A stretch of 36,778 nt of DNA from a virus. The translations under genes were made by a program, and so were the position numbers. The stretch spans positions 105,842 through 142,619 of IMG/VR virus record IMGVR_UViG_3300033156_001223. The stretch is one strand, 5' to 3'. Each line of letters begins with the position of its first letter. Within the stretch, counting starts at the first letter, position 1. Shown here piece after piece: positions 8,687-15,207 of this stretch. The notes beneath the pieces are model-generated. The model saw only the letters and a list, made by a program, of their open reading frames with translations. It was not told the origin of the DNA and did not search any database.

Positions 8687-8743
8687 CTAGCCTCCTTTCC
8701 TTATACTCAAACCCTCAGTATCAATAATTATATTCTCCAGCAT
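8687..8743 (-). CDS. Possible 18-aa peptide
   Basis: ATG 8743 is preceded by AGGAGG at 6 nt. The 18-codon frame (MLENIIIDTEGLSIRKGG) ends next to the ribosome binding site of the zinc-ribbon gene at 8684. A strong site for so short a frame suggests a peptide or a translational coupling device. Confidence 0.4.
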   Translation of the reverse strand: MLENIIIDTEGLSIRKGG

Positions 8744-8784
8744 CTTTGTCCTCCTTTCCTTTTTCTTATCCTCTATAAAACTCT

Positions 8785-8898
8785 TTATCCATCACTCTCA
8801 TCTAAATCAAACAACACTTTAATAAATTCCCCACTTTCCTCATTCTTGGGGTAACAAATAATATCTCCATCGCTGTTTCTTTCCCCCCTTTCAATCAA
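8785..8898 (-). CDS. Possible small acidic protein, non-ATG start
   Basis: A 37-codon frame from TTG 8898 ending in GEFIKVLFDLDESDG. The composition looks protein-like, but no ATG and no well-placed ribosome binding site are visible. The frame is open a little further upstream to a stop just beyond 8930. It may be a small gene or the end of a decayed one. The stretch 8744-8784 holds nothing else I can identify. Confidence 0.3.
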   Translation of the reverse strand: MIERGERNSDGDIICYPKNEESGEFIKVLFDLDESDG

Positions 8899-8903
8899 AA
8901 ATT

Positions 8904-9326
8904 TTATTTGCTCTTCCTTGGAGGCAAAGGTTTAAGTTCCGTTATCTTTGATGAATAAAAAATAGATGGACCGAATAGAAGATACCAAGTATTCTGTCTT
9001 TCCGCCTTTGCGTTAGCACATTCTGTAATATATTCAGAAAGGGTTTTACTTTGTTCCATATTATCCAAAGCCCCACCAACTAAGGACCCAGGCTTCACAG
9101 AATACCGTGCCTCTCGAACCAATTCTACATGCTCCTGCAAAGTTATCGCCTTTTGCCTCATACCCACCAACTCCGGGTAAGCTCTAATTCCAGTAGCAAC
9201 AACTGCAAAAGAAGCCACCCAGAAAATCACACTGAAAATAAAAGCAAAATATGCAGCCCCATTGTCGCGTTTGGCAAAGAATACTGTAAGAAAAGTTGCC
9301 ACCAGTGCCAAAATTAACCAGATCAT
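8904..9326 (-). CDS. Membrane protein with two N-terminal transmembrane segments
   Basis: 140 aa from ATG 9326, chosen because AGGAGG lies 7 nt upstream; a longer frame to 9428 runs into the neighbouring gene. Hydrophobic segments at about 2-17 and 25-48 flank a KRDNG loop. The remainder is a soluble, helical domain ending in a basic tail. The family is not recognised. It overlaps no motif of known holins or spanins. Confidence 0.6.
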   Translation of the reverse strand: MIWLILALVATFLTVFFAKRDNGAAYFAFIFSVIFWVASFAVVATGIRAYPELVGMRQKAITLQEHVELVREARYSVKPGSLVGGALDNMEQSKTLSEYITECANAKAERQNTWYLLFGPSIFYSSKITELKPLPPRKSK

Positions 9327-9342
9327 CCTTCTTCCTCCTTCT

Positions 9343-9876
9343 TTAAATTCTACAAAAACTAGGTAATCCGATTCGCTGGAACCAGGTTCTCTTCTGATGA
9401 GGCTTCCCCAATTCCCAAAAAGCAACAACTCTAGCGTCAGAAAACCCGGGGCTTGCCAAATCTCTAGAGCCCAAGGCTACTCCACTCACTTCTTCTACTT
9501 TATCTACTAACAAAACATCTCCTATCCTCTTAAATACTAACTCTGCCTCTAAACTACAAGTATCTAGCTTTTTTCTCCGAATCAAATCGCAAACTTCTGA
9601 ATCACTAATATGAGCCAGTATTAAGGCATTAAGACGATTATCAAACTCCTCTGCCCAGCTATTAACAACCTCTCCTACTTTCCGACGAGGAGAATTGTGA
9701 AAAAGATATACTGGCAAACCCGATTTAAATCCATTTATTAACTCTTCTATCTGATTACGCCCCCAGAATTTCCCTATCGTATGCCCGTTTATACCATCTA
9801 TAAAAATCTTTCCTCGACTGATCCCCTCATAGGCAACCAAAAGCTTTGCCAAAAAGGGGTAAGAACTTTTTTGCAT
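9343..9876 (-). CDS. Probable phage prohead/capsid-maturation protease
   Basis: 177 aa from ATG 9876, which has a G-rich GGAAGGGGGG site 8 nt upstream. The layout matches HK97-type/XkdF-like prohead serine proteases: a His in LFHN (about 65), a Ser in LDTCSLEAEL (about 110) after a short helix, and VEEVSGVAL near the end, which parallels the family's L-x-E-V-S motif. These proteases process scaffold and capsid proteins during head maturation. It is unusual that the gene lies on the strand opposite portal and terminase and that no major capsid gene is visible beside it. The assignment is by pattern only. Confidence 0.5.
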   Translation of the reverse strand: MQKSSYPFLAKLLVAYEGISRGKIFIDGINGHTIGKFWGRNQIEELINGFKSGLPVYLFHNSPRRKVGEVVNSWAEEFDNRLNALILAHISDSEVCDLIRRKKLDTCSLEAELVFKRIGDVLLVDKVEEVSGVALGSRDLASPGFSDARVVAFWELGKPHQKRTWFQRIGLPSFCRI

Positions 9877-10016
9877 GGCAAACACCCCCCTTCCTTAAAG
9901 AAATTATTTATTTCTCTCCATCAAAGAAAATAACTAGGGAAATTTACACACAAAGGTACAATCTGTTTACACTTTTTAATAAGTGATGACGTTTTTGTCC
10001 ATCTTAAAATGGAGGG

Positions 10017-10108
10017 CACCTAGTGGCGGAATTGGTAGACGCAATGGATTGGAAATCCATTGCGGGAATATCCCGCATGCGGGTTTGATTCCCACACCTA
10101 GGTGCCCA
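10017..10108 (+). tRNA. Class II tRNA, anticodon GGA (Ser), non-canonical acceptor/T-arm
   Basis: The D-arm GCGGAATTGGTAGACGC is typical of bacterial tRNA-Leu. The anticodon arm is ATGGA-TTGGAAA-TCCAT with anticodon GGA (serine). The long variable arm is GCGGG-AATAT-CCCGC. The T-loop reads TTTGATT, with T where C56 is nearly universal, and the T-stem GCGGG/CCCAC has one C-A mismatch. The acceptor CACCTAG/CTAGGTG pairs perfectly, is followed by C73 and an encoded CCA, and is separated from the T-stem by two extra bases; GGG/CCC outside it could extend the stem to 10 bp. It is a functional unusual tRNA or a degenerate one. Confidence 0.7.
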
Positions 10109-10186
10109 ACTCTATCATTATATCTATTCTTTAGTAATATCTTCCAATGAAACGTGTGCATTAAGCAATTGTGCTACCTTCATATT

Positions 10187-10408
10187 TTAGAATCCAACTA
10201 GTGCTAAAAAGTAAGCAAATCCTATTAAAATGCCTAGAATTCCAAGGATCATTCCTGATAAAGAAAGACCTTTCTCTTCCCGAACCTGGGTAGCCAAAGC
10301 TATAGCTATAGCACCACTAGCCCAAGATATTAATGGAACATATAACCCAAAGAGAATTGAAACAATACCACAGACTAATGCTAAAGATGCCTTTCCCTTA
10401 CTACTCAT
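10187..10408 (-). CDS. Small membrane protein, DUF4190-like
   Basis: 73 aa from ATG 10408, with AGGAGG 5 nt upstream; the frame extends to 10486 but only by reading into the upstream gene. Two or three hydrophobic segments (about 7-22, 24-34, 48-70) with ASLALVCGIVS and GLSLSGMILGILGIL follow the DUF4190 pattern of Gly-rich paired helices joined by a charged turn (TQVREEKG). Function of the family is unknown. Confidence 0.6.
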   Translation of the reverse strand: MSSKGKASLALVCGIVSILFGLYVPLISWASGAIAIALATQVREEKGLSLSGMILGILGILIGFAYFLALVGF

Positions 10409-10641
10409 CTTCTCCTCCTTCTGTTTTTTCGAGTCTGGAGAATTCTCTTCCCATCTGACATAAAGTCTTTTACACATCTGAGGCACAGATAAATTTTTTC
10501 ATCTTTCCGAGGCTTATGCCACGCAACTAGAAAAGGTACTGGTTCATCACAAATCCCACGTTTAGGATCATAGTTCCACTGAACCCACTGCTTTTCCAAG
10601 TAAGCCTCTGCTGGCTCACCACAATTCTTACATCGCTTCAT
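10405..10641 (-). CDS. Zinc-ribbon protein with basic C-terminus
   Basis: 78 aa from ATG 10641, with GGAGG 6 nt upstream and overlapping the preceding TGA. CKNCG (about 4-8) and CLRC (about 54-57) form a zinc ribbon. The C-terminus ends in five consecutive arginines, consistent with nucleic-acid binding. Function is otherwise unknown. Confidence 0.62.
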   Translation of the reverse strand: MKRCKNCGEPAEAYLEKQWVQWNYDPKRGICDEPVPFLVAWHKPRKDEKIYLCLRCVKDFMSDGKRILQTRKNRRRRR

Positions 10642-11234
10642 CACAAGCCTCCCCCTCTTCGATATCGCAGATCATTTTCTCTTCTCTTTTCCCAATACTT
10701 GTCTGACCGATGAGTAACTCCAATTACCTTTCTTCTTAACCCAGCAGTACAATCACTAAGTACTATGTTAGTAGAAGCACCAACAATCTTCCTGTATTTA
10801 GCAATAGTAGAAGAAGACCATCCATACTTTTCTTGTAACTGACGATATGTTAGAGTATGAAGATCCATGATTTCTTCCCAACTCAAATTATTGCGGATCG
10901 AAGCATCACAAAAGTCTTGAACATAAGTCGTAGAATTTGGATCTATCCCTAAATACCTTTTCAGTTTTTTCACTACTCGTATAGGGACATCGTATTTCTC
11001 CGCAAATGCTCTTTCTGGTAAGAACAAGTCTGATACCATTTCAGGAGTGAGTGTAAACTGAGAAATATCTCTAACTTTTCGTGATTTCTGTCTTCTATGT
11101 TCTCCCCGCTCTGACTGCCTTTTATAATCTTTCTTCCATTTCCATGCCGTTTGTGGATGTACTCCATATTTAATAGCCAACTCCTCAGCTCCTAACTTTT
11201 CCAAATCCCTTTTTGATACTTTGTGCTTGATCAT
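10641..11234 (-). CDS. DNA-binding protein with three helix-turn-helix-like repeats
   Basis: 197 aa from ATG 11234. Three similar units are visible: ELAIKYGVHPQTAWKWKK (about 19-36), AFAEKYDVPIRVVKKLKR (about 76-93) and QLQEKYGWSSSTIAKYRK (about 133-150). Each has the A/Q-x2-YGV-x-x2-T-x4-K pattern of a homeodomain-like or MerR/resolvase-type HTH. Long basic linkers join them. This suggests binding to an extended or repeated DNA site, as a regulator or a genome-organising protein. It overlaps both neighbours by a few bases. The target is unknown. Confidence 0.65.
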   Translation of the reverse strand: MIKHKVSKRDLEKLGAEELAIKYGVHPQTAWKWKKDYKRQSERGEHRRQKSRKVRDISQFTLTPEMVSDLFLPERAFAEKYDVPIRVVKKLKRYLGIDPNSTTYVQDFCDASIRNNLSWEEIMDLHTLTYRQLQEKYGWSSSTIAKYRKIVGASTNIVLSDCTAGLRRKVIGVTHRSDKYWEKRRENDLRYRRGGGL

Positions 11235-11614
11235 CATTCCCTCCTTTCCGATTTCCCATCTGTTTTGGGAGTAAATTTATCCAAATTATAATGGTACCAC
11301 TGACACATACCAAACATTACTCTTACTTCTTTTGGTACTTCCTCTTCCCCCTCCAAATTAACTAGCTCAACTCCCTGATAGTAATAATGCAATATTAACC
11401 AACTAGGGTAAGTCTTTACAGCATAAACCTCCCATGTATCCCGTTGTATATAGTCTACTTCAATTTTAGAATGCTCATTCAAATAATTGGTAATCTCTTC
11501 AAAAGAAACTGTTGGCTCACTATCATGCCACCAAATACTTACTAACTTAATTTTATCATCCTGAGTTGATAACCCCTCATGGTATCTTGCTAGAGATTCT
11601 TGTAGTGTTGGCAT
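11234..11614 (-). CDS. Unknown protein
   Basis: 126 aa, starting 7 nt after GGAGGAGG. It is aromatic-rich in the middle (SWLILHYYYQGVEL, MCQWYHYNLDKF) with a basic C-terminus. No family recognised. It sits between a possible 24-aa peptide and the triple-HTH protein. Confidence 0.62.
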   Translation of the reverse strand: MPTLQESLARYHEGLSTQDDKIKLVSIWWHDSEPTVSFEEITNYLNEHSKIEVDYIQRDTWEVYAVKTYPSWLILHYYYQGVELVNLEGEEEVPKEVRVMFGMCQWYHYNLDKFTPKTDGKSERRE

Positions 11615-11643
11615 TATATACCTCCTCCAAATCTCCGTTCTAC

Positions 11644-11718
11644 CTACTTGATATTAGAATCTCCTCCCAATAATCCTTCCTGAAACTTTATTAAGGATTG
11701 CTCCAATTCAGTAGTCAT
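11644..11718 (-). CDS. Possible 24-aa peptide
   Basis: ATG 11718 follows the stop of the kinase gene, with GGGGGG 5 nt upstream. The frame reads MTTELEQSLIKFQEG and ends SNIK. A G-rich site and placement in the operon support translation, but length gives little evidence. Confidence 0.4.
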   Translation of the reverse strand: MTTELEQSLIKFQEGLLGGDSNIK

Positions 11719-11719
11719 G

Positions 11720-12277
11720 TTATCCCCCCTTCAACATCATTGAGATTCTCTTAATAACTTCTTCTTCATTTTCAAAACCCTTCTTTAATCTAAGAGTTTC
11801 ATATGCAAAGCCAAGACTGTCTAACAAATCATATAAACTGTCTATCCAACCATCATCATTGACATTCTCACGTCTGAGAACAAAAGTATACATTCTCTCG
11901 TTTAGTGAGAACAATTCTTCGCATTCCTTCTCTATTACACCTTCCCACAAATCGGGTGGCAGATAGGTCCTGCAATAGGCTATAATATCTAAGAAACTTC
12001 TATCACAAAATAGAATCTTTTTCTTATCAAGCCAGTATTTCCAAAAAAGTTTTGATGTCTTTAATAATAGTAATTCAAAAGCTAAGTAAAAATTGCGAAA
12101 GTTACTTTCTTCAAACAAATTTGCCCAATTTAAAAGATGTCCGTCTTCCAACATTCCCCGAGCAAATTCTCCAATAGGAACGATATCTGAGGAATCAAGT
12201 TGAAGACAGACTTTTTTCCAAATGGAAGTTTTCCCGACTCCATGATACCCGGACAAGACAAACACACTCTTCTGCAT
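11720..12277 (-). CDS. P-loop kinase, dNMP/nucleoside kinase-like
   Basis: 185 aa. Walker A GYHGVGKTS (about 10-18) and a central FCDRS (about 90-94), as in deoxynucleoside and nucleotide kinases (DRS/DRY motif). The C-terminal third lacks an obvious lid with conserved arginines that I can place. Likely substrates are nucleosides or nucleotides, but AAA_28/NadR-type kinases are alternatives. Its stop is immediately followed by a possible small peptide and its start adjoins the 266-aa gene stop. Confidence 0.65.
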   Translation of the reverse strand: MQKSVFVLSGYHGVGKTSIWKKVCLQLDSSDIVPIGEFARGMLEDGHLLNWANLFEESNFRNFYLAFELLLLKTSKLFWKYWLDKKKILFCDRSFLDIIAYCRTYLPPDLWEGVIEKECEELFSLNERMYTFVLRRENVNDDGWIDSLYDLLDSLGFAYETLRLKKGFENEEEVIKRISMMLKGG

Positions 12278-13078
12278 TTAATCCCTCCTCATCAATTTTT
12301 TCTTGTATCTTATTTGTATTGATTCCTTGCTAGGAAAAGAATATTCTTTTCCTTCCTTAAGACAACTCAGCCAATCTTCCACATCTTCAAGAATGATTTC
12401 ACAAAGAATAGGAGACCAAACTTCTTCATCTATCCCAAATTGCTCTTTATATTCATACTGCAAGTCCCAGCATTTATGCTTACTGGAAGCTCCAAAAGGA
12501 GGGCTTTCCATCTCGTACTTCCTTTTTAGAAACTCCATATAAAGTTTCTGGATTGGGCATTGATGGCAAGTAAGAAAAAATTTATCAAATCCACACCTTG
12601 GAGTTTCAAAATCATTTTCACTCTTTATTTTTCGCAATAGTTCCAATACCTCATCATAACTCACATATTTTATTTCAAATTCTTCATATGGCTCCTTCCA
12701 TACATAACAACGATCGTAGTATCTTTCACTTGGTTCTTCCTCAAGTATCTCTCCAGTTTCCTCATCTACTTCTTTCAATATAAATTCCTCTTCCAACTCA
12801 TCATCGTGATCTTCTTCAAGCATCCCCTTCCATAATTCTCCGTCGCGATGTAAGGCTCCAGTCAATCCCATGCAATATCCATTTCCCTCATAAGGAGACA
12901 AATAAACTTCTTTATCACACTTGTCGCAGCGTATTACTGTTACATAAACTACTGCTGAACTCTCATAAGTTGTGTTGATACCTGGGTGATCTATATTATT
13001 GATTAGACGTACAGGCTGGATAACATCACCTCCTAAAATTGCCTCCTCACCACAAGTTCGACAGAATATCTTTTTCAT
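12278..13078 (-). CDS. Unknown protein with N-terminal zinc ribbon and acidic middle
   Basis: 266 aa. C6-x2-C9 and C51-x2-C54 make an N-terminal zinc ribbon. A very acidic segment (DDELEEEFILKEVDEETGE) covers about 93-115. The second half has further cysteines (CGFDKFFLTCHQCPIQKLYMEF) that could form another metal site or a small Fe-S cluster. Family not recognised. Confidence 0.6.
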   Translation of the reverse strand: MKKIFCRTCGEEAILGGDVIQPVRLINNIDHPGINTTYESSAVVYVTVIRCDKCDKEVYLSPYEGNGYCMGLTGALHRDGELWKGMLEEDHDDELEEEFILKEVDEETGEILEEEPSERYYDRCYVWKEPYEEFEIKYVSYDEVLELLRKIKSENDFETPRCGFDKFFLTCHQCPIQKLYMEFLKRKYEMESPPFGASSKHKCWDLQYEYKEQFGIDEEVWSPILCEIILEDVEDWLSCLKEGKEYSFPSKESIQIRYKKKLMRRD

Positions 13079-13104
13079 ATTCTTATCCTTCTTTTGCTTA
13101 AACG

Positions 13105-13278
13105 TTAATCCTGTTTCCCAACGAAGTTCTCCTCTACATACTTAAGTGCTTCATCAAAACTCGTAAACGTGTGTAAGTCTGGAGTCTCACCGTCATGAGC
13201 TATTAGCTGCCAATAGTATCCTTCATCAGCAAGTGGCATCCTCTGGATTTCTATTCGAGTAATTTCTTTCCTTCCCAT
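13105..13278 (-). CDS. Small unknown protein (57 aa)
   Basis: ATG 13278 lies 6 nt after a GGGAGG site and opens a 57-codon frame (MGRKEITRIEIQRMPLADEG...). It contains HTFTSFDEALKYVEENF, the pattern of a small alpha-beta domain that ends in an amphipathic helix. It overlaps the HicB-like gene by 53 bp in another frame, so the pair is probably coupled. It lacks the glycine-rich and GSHH motifs of HicA and is not its toxin partner on sequence grounds. Confidence 0.6.
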   Translation of the reverse strand: MGRKEITRIEIQRMPLADEGYYWQLIAHDGETPDLHTFTSFDEALKYVEENFVGKQD

Positions 13279-13561
13279 CTTTTACCTCCCTTAGCCATTT
13301 ACTTAGTCGCACATATCCCTCTATTGGCTCTGGTTCAGGTATTTCTATTCCTCTCTCTAAATATTCAGTGACCAAACGACAAAATCGGTGGGCAAGATCT
13401 ACTAATGCTTCTCTTACGGTATCTCCATCTCCGATACAAGTCCATTCCCCAAGTAGGGGGATTGACGCTTTCCAACCTCCTCCAAGCTCATCTGGTATTT
13501 GTTCGACCTTGATTCTCCAAGGAAGATTAAGATAATAATCAAGGTCTTTTTCCTTTCTCAC
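13226..13561 (-). CDS. HicB-like (UPF0150-type) protein without a visible HicA partner
   Basis: 111 aa. The N-terminal domain follows the HicB fold pattern: YYLNLPWRIKVEQIP, GGGWKASIPLLGEWTCIGDGDTVREALVDLAHRF, with the family's x-A-S-x-P-x-L and G-DT-EAL elements (about 8-60). HicB proteins usually neutralise HicA RNases and repress transcription, but many phages carry solo HicB-like proteins. No HicA-like gene is next to it. The last 18 codons overlap the 57-aa gene. Confidence 0.6.
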   Translation of the reverse strand: MRKEKDLDYYLNLPWRIKVEQIPDELGGGWKASIPLLGEWTCIGDGDTVREALVDLAHRFCRLVTEYLERGIEIPEPEPIEGYVRLSKWLREVKDGKERNYSNRNPEDATC

Positions 13562-14030
13562 CTTTTCCCTCCTTTAATGAGTCTTGTAAGTGCTTAAATT
13601 TTCTTACACAACTCCAGCAAATAACCTTATTTTCTTTACCAATAAATCCTATCTTCACCCTCCTCCCACAAAACGTACATTTATGATCACCAATTACTTG
13701 AGTTATAGGAGTTTGTATTCTGAACAACTCAGTAACTTCAAGATCTTTATTATGGCAGAATGGGCAAACTGATACAGCAGCATGATTCATACTTTTGATC
13801 AAGGTCAAATGACCACATTTCTTACATTCAACCTGATACACTGTGTCGATTGAGGAATGACAATGAAGGACGACATGAAAGAAATCCTGACTCTCTACAT
13901 CTTGCACCCCAAGCAGAGTTAAGATGTCTTTTAGGCTATACAACTCTCCCGGTTGGAGACATTCCCTAATGACCTGCTCTACCTTCCTAATCCCTTCCGC
14001 AATAAACTTCTCAAAATCAATATCAAACAT
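13539..14030 (-). CDS. Double zinc-ribbon protein, first gene of a leaderless unit
   Basis: 163 aa with two CxxC pairs forming one ribbon (CKKC about 70-73, CPFC about 89-92) and two more (CTFC about 117-120, CWSC about 138-141). The ATG lies 7 nt downstream of a TATAAT box with no ribosome binding site, so the mRNA should be leaderless. It starts the long minus-strand accessory run and is divergent from the baseplate-like gene. A role as a transcription or nucleic-acid-binding factor is inference. Confidence 0.65.
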   Translation of the reverse strand: MFDIDFEKFIAEGIRKVEQVIRECLQPGELYSLKDILTLLGVQDVESQDFFHVVLHCHSSIDTVYQVECKKCGHLTLIKSMNHAAVSVCPFCHNKDLEVTELFRIQTPITQVIGDHKCTFCGRRVKIGFIGKENKVICWSCVRKFKHLQDSLKEGKGEKGKRP

Positions 14031-14037
14031 CCATAAT

Positions 14038-14046
14038 ATTATAACA
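14038..14046 (-). promoter_or_regulatory. Extended -10 promoter, leaderless, minus-strand accessory unit
   Basis: The minus strand reads TGTTATAAT: a TGn extension plus a perfect TATAAT (14038-14043). Only 7 nt separate it from the ATG at 14030. No good -35 is visible. Confidence 0.65.
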
Positions 14047-14061
14047 AAAAATTGCTATATG

Positions 14062-14090
14062 TTGACTCTTTAAATGAGAAAAGTTAAAAT
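14062..14090 (+). promoter_or_regulatory. Promoter of the baseplate-like gene, leaderless
   Basis: TTGACT (14062-14067), 17-bp spacer, TAAAAT (14085-14090). The ATG at 14099 follows after 8 nt without a ribosome binding site. It is divergent from, and 15 bp from, the extended -10 promoter at 14038. Confidence 0.68.
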
Positions 14091-14098
14091 TTTATCAG

Positions 14099-14932
14099 AT
14101 GCCAAAAGTTGAACAGGAAGCTGCTGCTCTTACTTATATTGACCCTACCACCTATCGTGCAAAAGCTCAAGGAATGGTGAGCGGAGTAGAGTACAATTGC
14201 ATACTATATCCATTCTTTTATGACCCATTCTCTGGAGCTACTATGGTCTATATGCCTACAGTAGGATCTGTAGGCTATATAACTGATATTCTAGGTGGAA
14301 AATATTTCATTCCCTCCATGATAGGAGGAAGAGACAAACCAACTGAAAATCTTCCTATGTTGCAACCTGGAGAAATAATTATTAAAGGGCCCAGTGGAGC
14401 ACAAATAAAGATTGCTATCGATAAAATTACAATTAGTGCCGGAATGGGGTTAGCTTCCCGTCAGTACATCGGCAATTCAGATTCAATTATGGATGTCTGC
14501 AGAAGGTACCTACTCAATAGTTCCGGAGTACAAATTACTGCTGGGCCTACTATCCCATCCCCTTCACCAGTCTCACCAACCAGGCTGAGTATTGAAGTGA
14601 AAGAAACCGGTGGTACCTCTTTACAACCACCGGATTTAGTAGTTCAAATGGGAACTACTACTTTATCTGGAGTAATTTTATTGATATCACATCTTGCCAG
14701 TATGACTATGATGCTTCTCAGAAAAACTGGAGAGCTTGAAATGAGGCTTTTGAAAATGACTATTGGTAATTCTGCTACTGCAAAAAGATTAGTTACAGAA
14801 AATTTTCTTAATGCATTCCTTAATCATACTCACCAAGATGCAGGAAAAATACAATTCGATCAACAACAATATTCTGACCTATTGGCAGGTATTTTCACTA
14901 ATTACATAACCTCTAAGCTTTGTAGTGAGTAA
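14099..14932 (+). CDS. Probable phage baseplate or tail-tip protein
   Basis: 277 aa. The N-terminal part (about 20-85) resembles the OB-fold region of Gp138/gpV-type tail-tip proteins: SGVEYNCILYPFF, then MVYMPTVGSVGYITD and a glycine-rich GGKYFIPSMIGGRDKP. This is followed by a beta-rich segment of short repeats (GEIIIKGPSGAQIKIAIDKITISAG), as in tail spikes and puncturing devices, and a C-terminal helical region with LNHTHQD. It is the only plus-strand protein gene between 6653 and the right edge, transcribed alone, and convergent with tRNA-Gln two bases after its stop. The assignment is tentative. Confidence 0.45.
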   Translation: MPKVEQEAAALTYIDPTTYRAKAQGMVSGVEYNCILYPFFYDPFSGATMVYMPTVGSVGYITDILGGKYFIPSMIGGRDKPTENLPMLQPGEIIIKGPSGAQIKIAIDKITISAGMGLASRQYIGNSDSIMDVCRRYLLNSSGVQITAGPTIPSPSPVSPTRLSIEVKETGGTSLQPPDLVVQMGTTTLSGVILLISHLASMTMMLLRKTGELEMRLLKMTIGNSATAKRLVTENFLNAFLNHTHQDAGKIQFDQQQYSDLLAGIFTNYITSKLCSE

Positions 14933-14934
14933 AT

Positions 14935-15010
14935 TGGCTCCGGGCCGAGGGTTTGAACCTCAATTTCTGGGGTCAAAGCCCAGCGTCCTACCAAATTAGA
15001 CGAGCCCGGA
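14935..15010 (-). tRNA. tRNA-Gln (anticodon TTG), CCA encoded
   Basis: Complete cloverleaf: acceptor TCCGGGC/GCCCGGA, D-arm GTC...GAC with TTTGGT loop, anticodon stem CTGGG/CCCAG with loop CTTTGAC (anticodon TTG), T-arm TGAGG/CCTCG with loop TTCAAAC, discriminator G73, and an encoded CCA. G73 fits glutamine identity. It lies tail-to-tail with the baseplate-like gene. Confidence 0.93.
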
Positions 15011-15011
15011 A

Positions 15012-15139
15012 TTATTGGTTTCGTTTATCTACCATCTTACCAGTAACATATGTACCTGATGCTACTCCAGTAATGACCCCGAGTAGCGGCAGAAGTAAAG
15101 AATACAGGATGCAAGGGTAAGGATAAGAACTTCAAACAT
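15012..15139 (-). pseudogene. Possible small membrane protein, out of frame by one base
   Basis: From ATG 15139 the frame reads MFEVLILTLASCIL and stops early. The adjacent frame continues ...LLLPLLGVITGVASGTYVTGKMVDKRNQ to 15014. Adding one T in the TTT run near 15096 would yield a 42-aa single-span membrane protein. No good ribosome binding site precedes the ATG. This and the hairpin at 15149 are all I see between the tRNA and the ligase gene. Confidence 0.3.
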
Positions 15140-15148
15140 GGAAATAGT

Positions 15149-15166
15149 AAAAAAGAAGGCTTTTTT
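15149..15166 (-). terminator. Weak terminator-like A/T hairpin after the ligase gene
   Basis: AAAAAAG-AAGG-CTTTTTT: a 7-bp A/T-rich stem that ends in six T on the minus strand, 42 bp beyond the ligase stop. The stem contains only one G-C pair, so it would be a weak terminator at best. Confidence 0.3.
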
Positions 15167-15207
15167 GGAGAGATTTCCTTGATTATCTTGGAGCAAGAAG
15201 ATCCAGT

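Noticed and set aside
10017-10108. Selenocysteine tRNA
   Set aside because: The long stacked helix invites the comparison, but the anticodon is GGA rather than TCA and no selenocysteine gene is visible.
13105-13278. HicA toxin partner of the HicB-like gene
   Set aside because: It lacks the GSHH and basic motifs of HicA.
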